Part shown: positions 36,617-48,330 of the stretch, in pieces
How the letters are laid out: every line of letters begins with the position of its first letter
How positions within the stretch are numbered: the stretch's first letter is position 1
Source of the DNA: Vitellaria paradoxa
Taxonomy: Eukaryota; Streptophyta; Magnoliopsida; Ericales; Sapotaceae
Direction: 5' to 3'
NCBI GenBank assembly: GCA_019916065.1
Contig: CM034243.1
Coordinates: forward strand, 3,658,001 to 3,722,000
Length of the DNA: 64,000 nt
Program-made: the position numbers and the translations under genes
Notes under the pieces: generated by a model
The model's database searches: none
What the model was told of the DNA's origin: nothing
What the model saw: the letters and a program-made list of their open reading frames with translations, nothing else

Positions 36617-37597
36617 TGATGTGGTATTTTCAACGAGCGTGGTCGCACCGCGTGACAGCACGCGAAGGAGCGAGGACCCCTCCCCCCATCCACAGAAGTG
36701 CTTGAAATAAAGATAATTGTTTTTAACTTTAATTTTCAACTCTGCCGTTATAGCCATCCGATTTATGAGGAATACATCCAAGGGTGGGGAGGGGGTTATG
36801 AAATCAGTCAGACGCCCAACCGGCCAACGGCCTCGACAATGACATGTATCCTCTACTGGAAATATATGTATATATATATATACTAGGAGTGTACTCTCAC
36901 CGCATCGATGATTTTTGTTAAATTTTTCAATAAAACAAAAGTTATAAAAAAGTTATTTGTATAATTTAATTAAAAGTATAAAAATAAAATAACATAATGA
37001 TTAAAAATTTTTAATTTATAAAATGACTTAATTAAGTGTAATTTTTAAAAATTATTTAATTTAACATTTAAATTTAAAGAAAGGTTGAAGTGTATTTTAA
37101 GAAACTAAAGACCTTCACCAAAATTATAACTTTATTAATTTTTGGGCTTCGCACTAATGCTTCTAATATTTTCTATAATCATATAGATATATATGTACGG
37201 GTAAAATGAATACTAATTATAAAATACATAAATGATTAGTAGAATTTCATAAAAAGAATAAAAAAAATGAGTTTGATTGTCATTAGAAAGAGAAAAAGAG
37301 AGAGAAAATGGTTAAATTGAGGTTATATATTTTTTAATTATATTAGATATATTAGTTATAATTGTATTATTATATATTATACTAAAATTTATTTTGTTCA
37401 TTGGGTAGATAAAATTGACATATATTGAGCTAATTTTTTTTTTCTTTTCCTAATAGGCACAATTGAGCAGACAACACAGTTGAAGTGGGCACGTGCACCT
37501 CCTCGTTATGTACTCCGCGCTTGTAATATCTATATTTTCTTTTGCTATATATGTATTACGTGCATACATGTATTTGCTAGGTCACCTTGGTGTGAGA

Positions 37598-37728
37598 ATG
37601 GAGGAGGATCAGGATCTAGAGAGATGCAACGAAAATAGAGAGAAGGCTACAAGGAGCGATCTCCGACAAAGGGGATCAGTCAAAAGCCGGCGCTGTGGTA
37701 CACATCTTTGTCGTGGCAGGATCATAAG
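37598..37728 (+). CDS. Membrane-protein gene C, candidate exon 1
   Basis: The ATG at 37598 opens 43 codons (MEEDQDLERCNENREK...) to AAG|GTACAT, in phase 2 with exon 2 at 39524. The overlapping frame (LQGAISDKGDQSKAGAVVHIFVVAGS) meets TAA before the available donor and lacks an ATG. If that frame is the ancestral one, copy C is disabled at its 5' end. The sequence just upstream differs from A and B for about 600 bp because of insertions, so promoter identity is uncertain. No TATA-like motif as clear as in A is seen. Confidence 0.4.
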
Positions 37729-39523
37729 GTACATACATAGAGAGGTTTAGCTTTAAGAAACCAAATATCGGGATCCGGATTTTCCGGCTCCGTGCATACT
37801 TTTATTTTATGGTTTCTGGCCATGCATATTTTTCATTCATCTTCTTCATCTTTTATTGATTTTTTTCCTCTATATATTCTTACGTTTTATCATTCCAAGG
37901 TAAACTTTAGTTGCAGTGCTCGCCTCAACAGATTCTCTGGCTTAGGGAAGGCTATTGGACCAAAAACACAATACGATTCATACCATCAAAAAAAATATAA
38001 ACTCAGAGGGCCGGGCACATGACTAGCTCTGACATATACAAACATACATATATATAAATATATCTTAAATTCATATATCGCTTAAATTTACATACCGTTT
38101 TACGTACGCAGGTAGCAAAATGATCGTAGCATTTGGAGTTTACAAAAGTTTGAAATTGGTGTTGAAGTCAAGTAAAAATAATGTATGTCAAAATTTCATT
38201 AGAAGAAGTTTGAAACCGTTGAAATTTTTTTGAAATTTTTTGAAAAACTTGAAACTTCAAACAAAGTTGTATGTTGTCTAGGTGACCATGTAAGTTCTAA
38301 AATATTTAATTTGTTTTTTTTTCTCTATTTTATTTGGTTCTTGTTTTTCTTCTGGGACACTAAAATAAAAAAGGTCATCGTGTTCACTTCGGATGGAATT
38401 TTTAATTTGCTTTAATCTCGGCCGTCTTTGATAAATCACCAATTTCTTTCAATTTTTTTTTATCTAATTTTTCACTAAAATTTATTAAAAACGTAAAAAA
38501 AAAATTATTACACACAAAATCACTAACTTTTTTCAATTGTTTTTTTTATTTTTTCAGTTTTTACTAATTTTTACCAAACACTTAATATGGCACCGCAAGA
38601 ACAAAAATTACGAAAAAATTCGATTTTTTTATTTACCAGACGGACTCATCCATTCACCGCTTTTAATTTCCAACATTTGAACTTTGTAATAATAATAATA
38701 ATAATAATAATTGCAATTTAAAACACGGAATTGTTTTATTAACGAACTTGTAGATTGGTGATCACGGTAGCGTGCTGCCAGAGCTTTAATTAACTAATTC
38801 CAAGCCTTTAGCTACCAACTACCAGGTTATCCATCCATTTTTTATTTATTTGGTACGACGAAGCCTAAGTCCATTAGAAAATTCTCATTGACTAGGAATG
38901 TTATTATTATATTTTTCGTGACAATTATCACATTTCACGCGTGGCTAAAATTTGCAACCACAACGGAATTTGGAACTGGGCAATTCTCTTCCAGAGAGAA
39001 TATTCTATCAGACAATTTTATCGGAAGTCTATCATAATTATAAAATATTTAATGAGTTAAATATTTTAAAGTGATAGACTTACAGTTTACTAAATTATTC
39101 ATGTTTATAAATTTGATTATTTTCTTGATAGAAAATGATATAGTGCTATAATTTTTTACGAAAATTTATTATCATAATGATGTGATAATGATATTTTTAT
39201 ATTAAACTATATGTTAATAAATTAGTATTTTACAAATGATAAGTTTACAAATACCCACATTGTTCTCAAAATATAGCATTACTTGTGCTTGATTAATTGT
39301 GAATAGTTTCACTGTCCTTGGTTTTTCGCTTTCAGTTCTTAGTTAATTGTTGGTGGATTCATATTTGACCCATTTTGCTTATCCAACATGTAATTACTCA
39401 CGATTCATTAGTTTTTTTTTCCCTCAATTTAATTGGAAATTAAAATTGCAGTAAATTTCTCTTCAATTACTGCATATATATGTGTGTGCGCGCGCACGTG
39501 TGTGTGTGTTTGCGTGCGTGCAG
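37729..39523 (+). other. Intron 1 of membrane gene C
   Basis: This intron of about 1.8 kb lacks the LRR-kinase relic found in A and B. Sequence passes directly from the shared GGTAAACTTTAGTTG region to the segment shared with A at 9480. It ends in an alternating purine-pyrimidine tract (TGTGTGTGCGCGCGCAC...) directly at the acceptor. No other gene is seen. Confidence 0.5.
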
Positions 39524-40061
39524 GGTAAGAGCATTCACTGCAGGCAGAGCAAAGCTTGCAACCGACTTAGTCCCCTTGTTTGGATTGCTGTTTAGTCTCT
39601 TCAGCATACTGATTACCCTCATGCAAATCAAGTATCTCAATGGAGATACCTCTCCATATATAACCAACCCCTCGAGCATGGCCATCTGTTTGGTAGCATT
39701 GTGCATTTTTGCCTTTGCAGTTGGGTTCAAAATGGTACGGCAAACTTTGTGTGGAAATTGCCCAGCTCATATCACAAATCGCGTTATTCTCATATCCGGA
39801 GTACTTGTTATAGTTGCTATTGTATCTACAATCGTCACAAATTGGCTCAGCTGGATCATCTACATTATATGGGCCATTTTCTCTGTCATGGTAGTGGCAT
39901 GGAACTGGATTCACATCATCAATCAATGGCGGCTTTACGATAGAACTGAAAATGCTTTTTTTGGAGTTATCAATGTGTTTAGAAGATTCAAGCAGCGATT
40001 GCCGATGATCAATGCGGGCAGAAAAATGTTGGTGGAACCTCAGGGACCCAGTAACGTGTAG
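39524..40061 (+). CDS. Membrane-protein gene C, exon 2 (four-TM protein)
   Basis: The exon opens after GCGTGCAG in phase 2 and runs 178 codons to TAG. Four hydrophobic segments are present: ATDLVPLFGLLFSLFSILI, MAICLVALCIFAFAVGF, VILISGVLVIVAIVSTIV and WIIYIIWAIFSVMVVAW. The signature QIKYLNGDTSPYITNPSSMA is identical to A. It ends in VINVFRRFKQRLPMINAGRK and a short polar tail. Stretches of more than 100 bp are identical or nearly so to A, while B differs throughout. With exon 1 the protein would be about 222 residues. No known domain beyond this plant family is recognised. Confidence 0.75.
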
Positions 40062-40900
40062 TTATCTTTTATATGTTGTTCACAGATATATATGAGATGG
40101 ATATACACATATATGATACGTAGTGGTGAACTGCGTGCATATATATATATATATATATATTACCTGGTTTCAGGGCATAGGATTGTCGCTACCTCGTGAT
40201 CAGCTGACAATTAATATGTCTCCACACCTTTTGCAATTTTCTTGTAATTTGGTTATGTTGGTTTGTTTGTAAGCCTAGCGTCAAAAGATTAAACGTTGTT
40301 ATGCTTTATTTGTAAGAGCCATATGGCCCATTTATGTTAGAAGTTGTTTCAGATAAGCAAAGCTCATGTTACATAGTACTGCAATTAATGGACCTTTGGA
40401 TTTGAACCAGTGATAAAGTTGGCTTCCTGGGCAAACAATTTAAACAAACCTCCAACATAGAAATGGATTCTCAATAAAATTCATTCAGAACACAATTTTC
40501 TATTACAATGTGTATTTAATTAAATCTATTGACCGTTGTAGTTGTTACAACTAACAACTTACAATCCGGCAAACAAGTTTTACATTAGTTTTTACTAGCC
40601 TCGTGTGACCATTGCAATGTCGCCCAACATCACTCTTGCGCTGCAAGAGGAAGACTGCAATGTTGGTCAAGCGTTACCCTTGTGCGGCAATGGATGAGAC
40701 ACATGGTATATGCTATAATACCATTGGTTGCACACTTAAAGATATAACTCACCTCTAAAAACAAATAATTAAAGGGACAAAGCCCGGATATATATATATA
40801 TACACAAACTATCCCATGCTAGGTGCGTTAGAATTTTTCCCAAATTGAATGGGGGAAAACCGAAAATCTTCCGGCTTTTGTTAGTTTATTTCTTGCATTA
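40062..40900 (+). other. Conserved 3' flank of gene C, with hairpin
   Basis: The block at about 40170-40320 and AATAAA at 40473-40478 match the other units. The nested hairpin described in A recurs at about 40625-40665 with both stems intact. No further gene is visible. Confidence 0.5.
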
Positions 40901-42718
40901 TTAAAGACCGATTATGGATCTTTTGGTATTCTCATTCCCAAAGGAATATTAATTGGAGAGGTTTGTTTGAGAGAAAGGTGCGGGACAAAAATGTAACGAG
41001 AGGGTTGTGAGTTATTTCTACTTAGCTATGAGGCGAGTGAAATCGGTGAGAATTGAAAAATATACAGTGGGAGGGTTCATTCCACTGTAGTTCATTCGCT
41101 ACACTCAAGCATTTATTTTTGTAGTGAGTAAGTGTAACGAGTATAAATTTTAAAACACTTTCTAAACCTGTATAAGAGCTTAGTGAGATTTTTTCACTCA
41201 TTATCAATTAATTTTTTTTTATAATTCAATGGTTTACTAGTTATAGGGTATAATTTTATGGTAATCCTCATTGGTTATGCTTGTTTATAAACTTCACATC
41301 CCTCATACATTATTTTTTTTGCTATTTGAAAAACAACTGATCATAATGAATAGAAAAATTACGAAAGAAAATTTTTAATCATATTTTTGCAGCCAATAGT
41401 TAAGAACAAAATAATCCCATAAAAGAGGCGTTGGCTAAAAGGTATTTGACAGTAATAACTCAAGAGGCCTAGTTTTCTTCTGTAACTTGTTCAATTCTAT
41501 GAACGTGTATGTTGAATTACAATTCTCTAATTAGTAGCTAAGGGGATTGGTACACGAAAATTGAGTTGAATTAAAGAACTGAATGAGATCAGAATAATTT
41601 GGCATTAAGTTTGTTAGGGGAGACAGTGAGAAATGACTGTATATAGAGCTTTCTTTTATAATTTCGTGTATGATCAATAGAGCTGCAACTGTATTTCTAA
41701 AAATTCCTTCTCTTGATGAAACTTCTCTATTTCCCTTCTTTTCTCCTCTGTTTTCTTTTTTTTCTTCTTCTCCTTCAGCAATTGGCAACAGTACTGTATC
41801 TATAGTTCTTTCACATTATTTGACAAGTTTCGATATTAGATCGGTTGTAAAGAAATGTCGATGTAAAACCTTTTGAATAAAGGGTGACCGTAACAATCCT
41901 CTAGTCCTCTTGTCATATTTCTTCAAGATTTTACCCAACCATGCAATTGATTAATATTTTAGATTTTTCAAAGTAAATAAATTTTCATTGATCAGTAGAT
42001 GAAAGAAAAAATTAGGAGGAGTTGAACAACATTGATGGGTATATACCTGTGTAATTGACATTGCTGTAGTTCATTAAGAGTACCATTTCTCCATGGAAAT
42101 TGACAATGTCTTCTCTGATTCTTCCCATCTCCTCTTTGTAATCTTTCTCTGATGGGTTCCCCCCGTTTGGTCCCAAAGTGTCAATTACTCTCTCAATCCT
42201 CTGCTGCAACTCCTGCATATATAAATACTTCAATAAAAAAGATTAATTTTCGCTCTTCCTCGATCTACTTCATGAATATATAATTACCCAAAAAAAAAAA
42301 AAAAATACTTCATGAATATATAATAATTATGATCACGATATATATATATATATATAAGGTGATATTATGAAGATTGAATAACAGGTTGGCATTAATTTGC
42401 TCACAAACAATTTTCCATTGATCAAAGTCCTTTCAAGAATCAAGCCAATTAAACAAGGAAATAAAATGCTAATTCATCCTTAATTTTTTTTTGGTAAGTA
42501 ATTCATCCTTAATTGATTTGGAATCTTCTCATGCAAACATCCTATATATGCATATTAGGCTTAAAAGTGAGTTTTGTTCGCCCAATTATAAGAAAGTGAT
42601 TTTACATTATGAAACATTAATCAATTTAAATTTTCATAAAATATTATAATTAAGCAAATTAAAAGATAAAATTTTACCATGCTAAAATCTATCATTCAAC
42701 TTTTATACCAAACATACT

Positions 42719-44030
42719 CTTAGGGCATGTTTGTTTTGACTGTAACAGAGAATTACTCCTCTTACAGAGATAAATTATTACTGGTAGAAAAGATAAGTAA
42801 CAAAAAGTAATAAAAAAATTACTCAGTTTTCTCATTACTTAGTAGAAGATGTTTGTTTTGAGAGTAACGGTTGGTAAATTTTATTGAGGGTAAAAATATC
42901 ATTAATTATATCAATTTGGATGACGGAGGTAACAATTATCCTCGATTAAATTTTTACTCTAAGGAAAATATGGGTAATGGGACGTAATGAAAAAATTTTA
43001 CTATTTCTTATTACCCCTGTAAAATATTTCATTACCGCTGTGTAAAACCGTAAGCAACGTTCTCCTATAAATAATTATAATAAAATATTATAAAATAATA
43101 ATTTATTTAATAAAATTAAAATTAATTAATTATTAAATTATTTTATCAAAATAATATTTAATATATAATAGTTTATTATTAAAATAATTTATTTTATTTT
43201 ATTAAAATAATGCTATTTAAATATTAATTTATGACTGAAATTATTTACTCTTTCAAATTAAAATTAATGTTTCATAAATAATAATTTACCAAATTATGTA
43301 ATATGTATCGTATTAATATAATTTATTAAAATCAATAATTTATATAAATAAACTAAAATTATTTGTTTTGTTAAATTATTTTATCCAGATAAAAATAATT
43401 TTTAACAAATAATAATTCATTATTAACATTAATTACTATTGAAATATCAATCTATGATAAAATTATTTTTTATAATTAATATTTTATTTAAAAGTATATA
43501 TTTTAATAATATATTTTTTTATTAAAATTAATTATTATTAAAATAACAATAATTATGATGATTTATTTTATTATAATATTTTATTAAAATTAAATATTAA
43601 CTGTTACTCTTAGTTAATTTATCCTCATTTCAAAAACAATTAACTATTACTTGTTCAAAATTTTTAACATTCTAAATATAATATAATTATTACTGAGTAA
43701 TATTTATTCTTTCATTTCAAACATAAGAATCACAAACTTGTTACTCTAGTAACCATTACCAGCATAACAACTACTCCCGTAATCTTTTACTCCTAAATTT
43801 TTTACCTTATACCAAACATATCCATAAAATATGCCTTTACACAATTTTCTTAAACAAGATTCTCTTTTAGTATTGCAAACATAAATATAATTATTACCGG
43901 ATAAAATTTACTCTCTCAATCAAAAATAAATATCATGAATTTGTTACTTCTTAACTATTACTAGGGTAACAATTACCCCTATAGTCTTTCACCCAAAAAT
44001 TTTTATCTCATACCAAACATTCCCTTGGAT
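42719..44030. mobile_element. TIR element in SPX-C intron 1, enlarged
   Basis: The left end TTAGGGCATGTTTGTTTTGAC and right end ATACCAAACATTCCCTTGGATG are imperfect inverted repeats matching the element at 13935-14256 in A. This copy is about 1.3 kb and holds internal repeats of its own ends (for example ACCTTATACCAAACATATCC near 43803), suggesting a nested or head-to-tail insertion of the same family. Confidence 0.5.
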
Positions 44031-44362
44031 GCAATTGTTTCAAATAATGACTTCAAAAAAAAAAAAAAAAAAAAATTGGAAGTATTTTGTATATAAACTC
44101 ACTCTTAGACTGCGTTTGGAGTGTTAAATATTTGTTAAATTTGCACTATTGGGTGTTTGATGTGTTCCTAAAAAGGTTAGATATATTTAGAAAAAGTTAA
44201 AAAAAATTGAAAAAAATTGATCAGAATTAAAAAAAGTTGGCAATTTTTTTGGTATGGAAAAAATTCAAACAAGTTAAAATTTTTTCTCTTGGTAGCCAAG
44301 TTAACGAGTATTTATACGTAGAAATGACAAATCGAGGAACTCGGGTTCATGTATTTAAATAT

Positions 44363-44585
44363 AATAATGCTACACTTATACCATCTCTCTTACACATTTC
44401 TTATACCTTACTGGTTATGACGGGCTATGATCAGTATAGTCTACTTGAAAATCATCACAACCGCACATAAAAAGGTGACATTAAATTGCTGTAATGATTT
44501 TGAATAGAATGTACTGGTCATGACCCGTCATAATCATGAGGTATAAGAAGAATATAAGAGAGAGGGTGTAAGTATAGTATTAATT
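44363..44585. mobile_element. MITE with 9-11 bp flanks, SPX-C intron 1
   Basis: The termini AATGCTACACTTATACCATC and the inverted GGGTGTAAGTATAGTATT are imperfect repeats about 40 bp long. The flanks TATTTAAATAT and TATTTGAATAT form a near-perfect duplication of 9-11 bp, pointing to a Mutator-type MITE. Unit A has the single-copy GTATTTGAATTTC site uninterrupted at about 14560. Confidence 0.75.
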
Positions 44586-46117
44586 ATTTGAATATCACTT
44601 GCTAGATACAAGTAGCTAGAGGTAGGTGCCACGTTTTCCAACCCCCTAAGGTCACGAGACTAGATTAAAAACATTCAATAATTGCTGTAAATTTTGCGGG
44701 GAAAAACTTCACTAATAATTCTTTCCCTAATGCTTATCATACTCAGCACGGTTCTTTTACTATCACTCAAAAAATTCTTTCCGTGATTTAACATATAACC
44801 AATATTTCATGCTTGTGCATTGCTGAATAACAATTCTCAACTTATATTCTGAAAACAATATATGAAATTTGAATTTATTTCTTTATAGATCAATTTGATA
44901 GTGACCTCAATTTAACATGTCGGTTATTCTCTTTCAAAAAAATAAATAAATAAAAAAGAATTTTGAGACTCGTAAGTGGGATCTAAATTTCTTGTAATAA
45001 ATTTATAATATATAATTACATAACATTATTTAGTCAAATAATTTAACATTAGAATTATTCTTAAACTCAAATAACTATCGAATCTTGAATTTATTCGTTC
45101 ATGCACAAATTCGATAATAACATCAGTATGATTTATAATATTCCTCTTTTTCAAAAAGTTAAAAAACTAAATAAAATAGAAAAATAAAAGTTTTGACAAA
45201 CGCGAGATTTTAAGACTCAATTTGGTAACAAAATCAAAAAGTTAATTTTTTACCTTTTTTTTTTTTTGTACAAATCGAGTAATATGTTATGCCAAAATTA
45301 TAACTATACCCTCGTATGTACACTTAATTTTTGTACACAGGAGGGACAAAATTGACTTTTCAACTGAAAAAAAAAAAAAAAAAACTAAGTTTTTAAGCTA
45401 GCTTTTGAGTTTCCAAACGAACCTTAATTTGGCCTTTGCATTCCTCTTCTAGGTAACTAGCCAGCTTTGTAACTTTAGCTGGCATTAAATTGGCATCTGG
45501 GACACTTGGTCAACTAAGCTAACCCAAATAACTATTTGGGTCGCAACAAACAAAAGTAGGTCATTGACGAGTTCACCAAAACCAAAGACTACCATTCTTG
45601 GCCAATATCACGTATTTACATACATATATACATACATATACATATACATACATATATATATATATATATATAAACTTACGTACGTACCTTGCGGCGGATA
45701 ATGAAATCCTCTTCTTGTTCCATAAAGAAGGCATTAAACTTGTCGATCTCATTGTTCAACAAGTACGCAAAATCAGCCTCAGCCTTGCCATATTCAAGTG
45801 ATCTATCATCATTCACCTGATCATGAGAAGGAGCGGAAGAAATTAACCTAACAAGCTTCTTCAAATCCTTGTTCGACAAAAATTTGTCTCCCCAACCGGG
45901 CAGGGTCTCTTGGACTTGTTGCTTCAATCTCTTCCCAAACTTCATCGAACTTAACTGTGATTTATAGATCCGAACTCATCAGCCAATATATATATATATA
46001 TACACACAAGTAAGATGAAGATTTACAGAGAGAGAAAAGTGATTGTAATAAAGGGGGTAGTGGGACTGAGGTGAGAGATGGAATGGTTTTATTAGCAAAA
46101 GATAGAATATTTAGAGA

Positions 46118-46125
46118 GCATATGC
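46118..46125. promoter_or_regulatory. P1BS-type site upstream of SPX-C
   Basis: GCATATGC (GNATATNC consensus) lies 173 bp upstream of the SPX-C ATG, conserved in position with SPX-B. It was removed in A by the exon-1 deletion. Known SPX1/2/3 promoters carry such PHR-binding sites. Confidence 0.7.
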
Positions 46126-46259
46126 TTTTTTTGGGGGGTGATGAAGCGGCGGGCATGAAAGAGCAGCAGTTGAAAGGGAAGAGCATTCGCGGCATATTCG
46201 GTTACTTTAGTCATACTCGGAACAAGGGTGCGCCCTGGCAAACGACTTTGGGGAATAAT

Positions 46260-47035
46260 AATTAATTAATTAATGTTGCCATCTGGGTGGTGTTCCACGC
46301 TTAGGGTCACACACGGGTGATGAGATCAAGGAATACCAGAGAGGAAACGACCAGTAATGATGGTATTGTGATGAGCTTAGGGTCACCTACACGTCATGGT
46401 AGTCCTTGGTGGGGGAAATGGGAGTTTGCGGAGATGATTCCTCGGAATCTTTCTCAATTAGAATCTTCTAAGCTGAATTGGGAAAAATATGGATATAATA
46501 TTCAACTTGTTAATTTTTATAAATTTTTTTTTTTTCATTATTCAATACGATTATCAATAAAAATATTTTATAACGGTTATATTTTTAATAGCCATACTTC
46601 TAACAAATTTATATCTAGAAAAAAATATTTTCAATGATCATACATTCCCATAATAATAATAATAATAATACTAATAAATTAAATTCAACAATTATATTTT
46701 TAACAATATTAAAAATATATTTTTTAAAACATTGTTCAGTTTGAGAAATAGAATATACATTAAATGATATTTTTATTACTAAAATATATATATTAGAAGA
46801 ATGTTACATGCCTTTTTATAGACATTATAACAATATTTCAAAATACGAAAGAGAACAAAAATTTTTTATTAGTTAAAAAAATGAGTATTAGGCGCCGCTT
46901 GGTAATATTTTTATTATTATTTATTTTAAAAATTTTATTTTTTATTTTAGATGTCATTTTCATCCTCCTAAATAAAAACAAAAAATGCATTTAGTAATTT
47001 GCTTATAATAATTAATTTTATCTTTAAGAAAATAT
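46260..47035. other. Intergenic DNA of unit C, no gene seen
   Basis: The segment is collinear with 14830-15560 in A. A low-complexity open frame at 46317-46637 is also open in A but broken in B. I do not treat it as a gene. Confidence 0.5.
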
Positions 47036-47044
47036 TTATATAAA

Positions 47045-47158
47045 GGGTGAGCCTATTTGCACTCCACTTTTAGTTTCTTGTACTCCAAATAAATATTATT
47101 CATTATGAGAGAAGATGAAGTGTAAAAAATTAAAAGTGGAGTGCAAATAGTAATTCCC
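47045..47158. mobile_element. 114-bp Mutator-type MITE
   Basis: TATTTGCACTCCACTTTTA near the left end pairs perfectly with TAAAAGTGGAGTGCAAATA near the right end. The termini are GGG...CCC. The element is flanked by a perfect 9-bp duplication TTATATAAA at 47036-47044 and 47159-47167. It is absent at the matching place in unit A. Confidence 0.92.
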
Positions 47159-48034
47159 TTATATAAATATTAATTTTATTTAATATAAAATTCTATTAAT
47201 TTACTATAAGAAAATTAATCTAATTAAATAATTTAATAAAATATACTTAATCTTAAAAAATAGAATTATTTTTATAAAGTATATTAATAATAACATAATT
47301 AAATAACAAATTATTGTTTTATACACTAAAATTTATTCTATGTAATAAATTATTTTAATTAGTAATTTTTATTTACTAAAATAATTTAATCAATAAAATC
47401 ATTTTATTAATAAAGTATTATTTTAGTACTAATTATTTTAGTAAAATAAATTATTTTCATTTGTAATTATTATTTTCATTTGTAATTATTCTTTAGTAAA
47501 ATAATTTTTGATGTTGATAAAATAAATTATTTTTATCATAAATTATTATTTTAAAATTACTAAAATAATTATTTTAATATGAGGCAATAAAAATTGGAAA
47601 ATTTTTCTGTTTGTCATAAAATTTTTAAATTATTTACGAAATAAAAAAAAAAACTAGTGTAGAAACTTAATTTTGTTGTTCGTGTTTTGGGTATTAATTT
47701 TGAAACAAATATTTGTTTATTTTCGTAATAAAAAATAATAACAAATCTATCAATCACGTTCTTATTGCTAGTTTTTAAAAAAATATAAATATAAAAAGTA
47801 AACGAAATATTACAACCCCGTTTAACGTGTTTTTGAAGTTGTATAAAATAAAATAAAATTATAAAAATAAATGTCTCGTAATTCATGTAATGAGTGAAAA
47901 TTTTAAATTTTATTATCTCGTAATTCGTATTTGTAGAAATTTATAAGATTTTATTTTATTTTGTAGAGCTCCAAACGGAGCCTTAGTAAAGTTTTTGGTT
48001 ACTGTTTGTTTATTTATTTATTTATTAATTATTA

Positions 48035-48330
48035 TTATTATTATTCAAAGGCTTAAATGCCTCGCCCAGCTAGGCCCAGCTATCAATTCTAATGCTGCAT
48101 GGGCTCGTGACGGAATGTTGGACGAAGCTCAATCAAAGGCCCAATACATATTGGACTCAATTAAATTGGGCTGGCCTGCGGCTTTGCTCGGCCTATTAGG
48201 CCTGCATTCAAACGTGGAGAGATTAGAATCTATGAGTTCGGTATGTTTCGTGCTTTTGTCGCTTTGTGAACGGTCCATCTCTTCTGGGTTGTCAAATCCC
48301 CAAGGGTGCGTTCGTAACCTGAATTAGTGA
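48035..48330 (+). promoter_or_regulatory. Conserved GGCCCA/TGGGCY block, unit C
   Basis: This is a copy of the block at 16415-16725 in A, with four site-II-like motifs within about 110 bp. A 110-codon open frame (47995-48327) crosses it here, but the corresponding region of A has indels that break the frame and the translation shows no known domain. I read this as relic regulatory or repeat sequence, not a gene. Confidence 0.35.

Larger units (their letters stand above)
41531..45945 (-). pseudogene. SPX-domain gene copy C (lost acceptor, nonsense)
   Basis: Exon 1 (45688-45945, donor AAG|GTACGT) and exon 2 (42047-42212) are fully open and joined in phase 0. They contain MKFGKRLKQQVQETLPGWGDK, ELQQRIERVIDTLG and [19 protein letters not shown]. 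The exon-3 acceptor that reads CAG in A and B reads CAT here (change at 41941). Exon 3 (41531-41940) also has a TAA at 41816-41818 where A has GAA. If intron 2 is retained, the product stops after [14 protein letters not shown]. In exon 1 the usually conserved tyrosine of LSYKDLKK is Asn. The copy could still make a truncated transcript, since its promoter keeps a P1BS site. Confidence 0.88.

Noticed and set aside
47995..48327. 110-codon ORF across the GGCCCA-rich block
   Set aside because: The homologous block in unit A has indels that break the frame, and the peptide shows no known motif.
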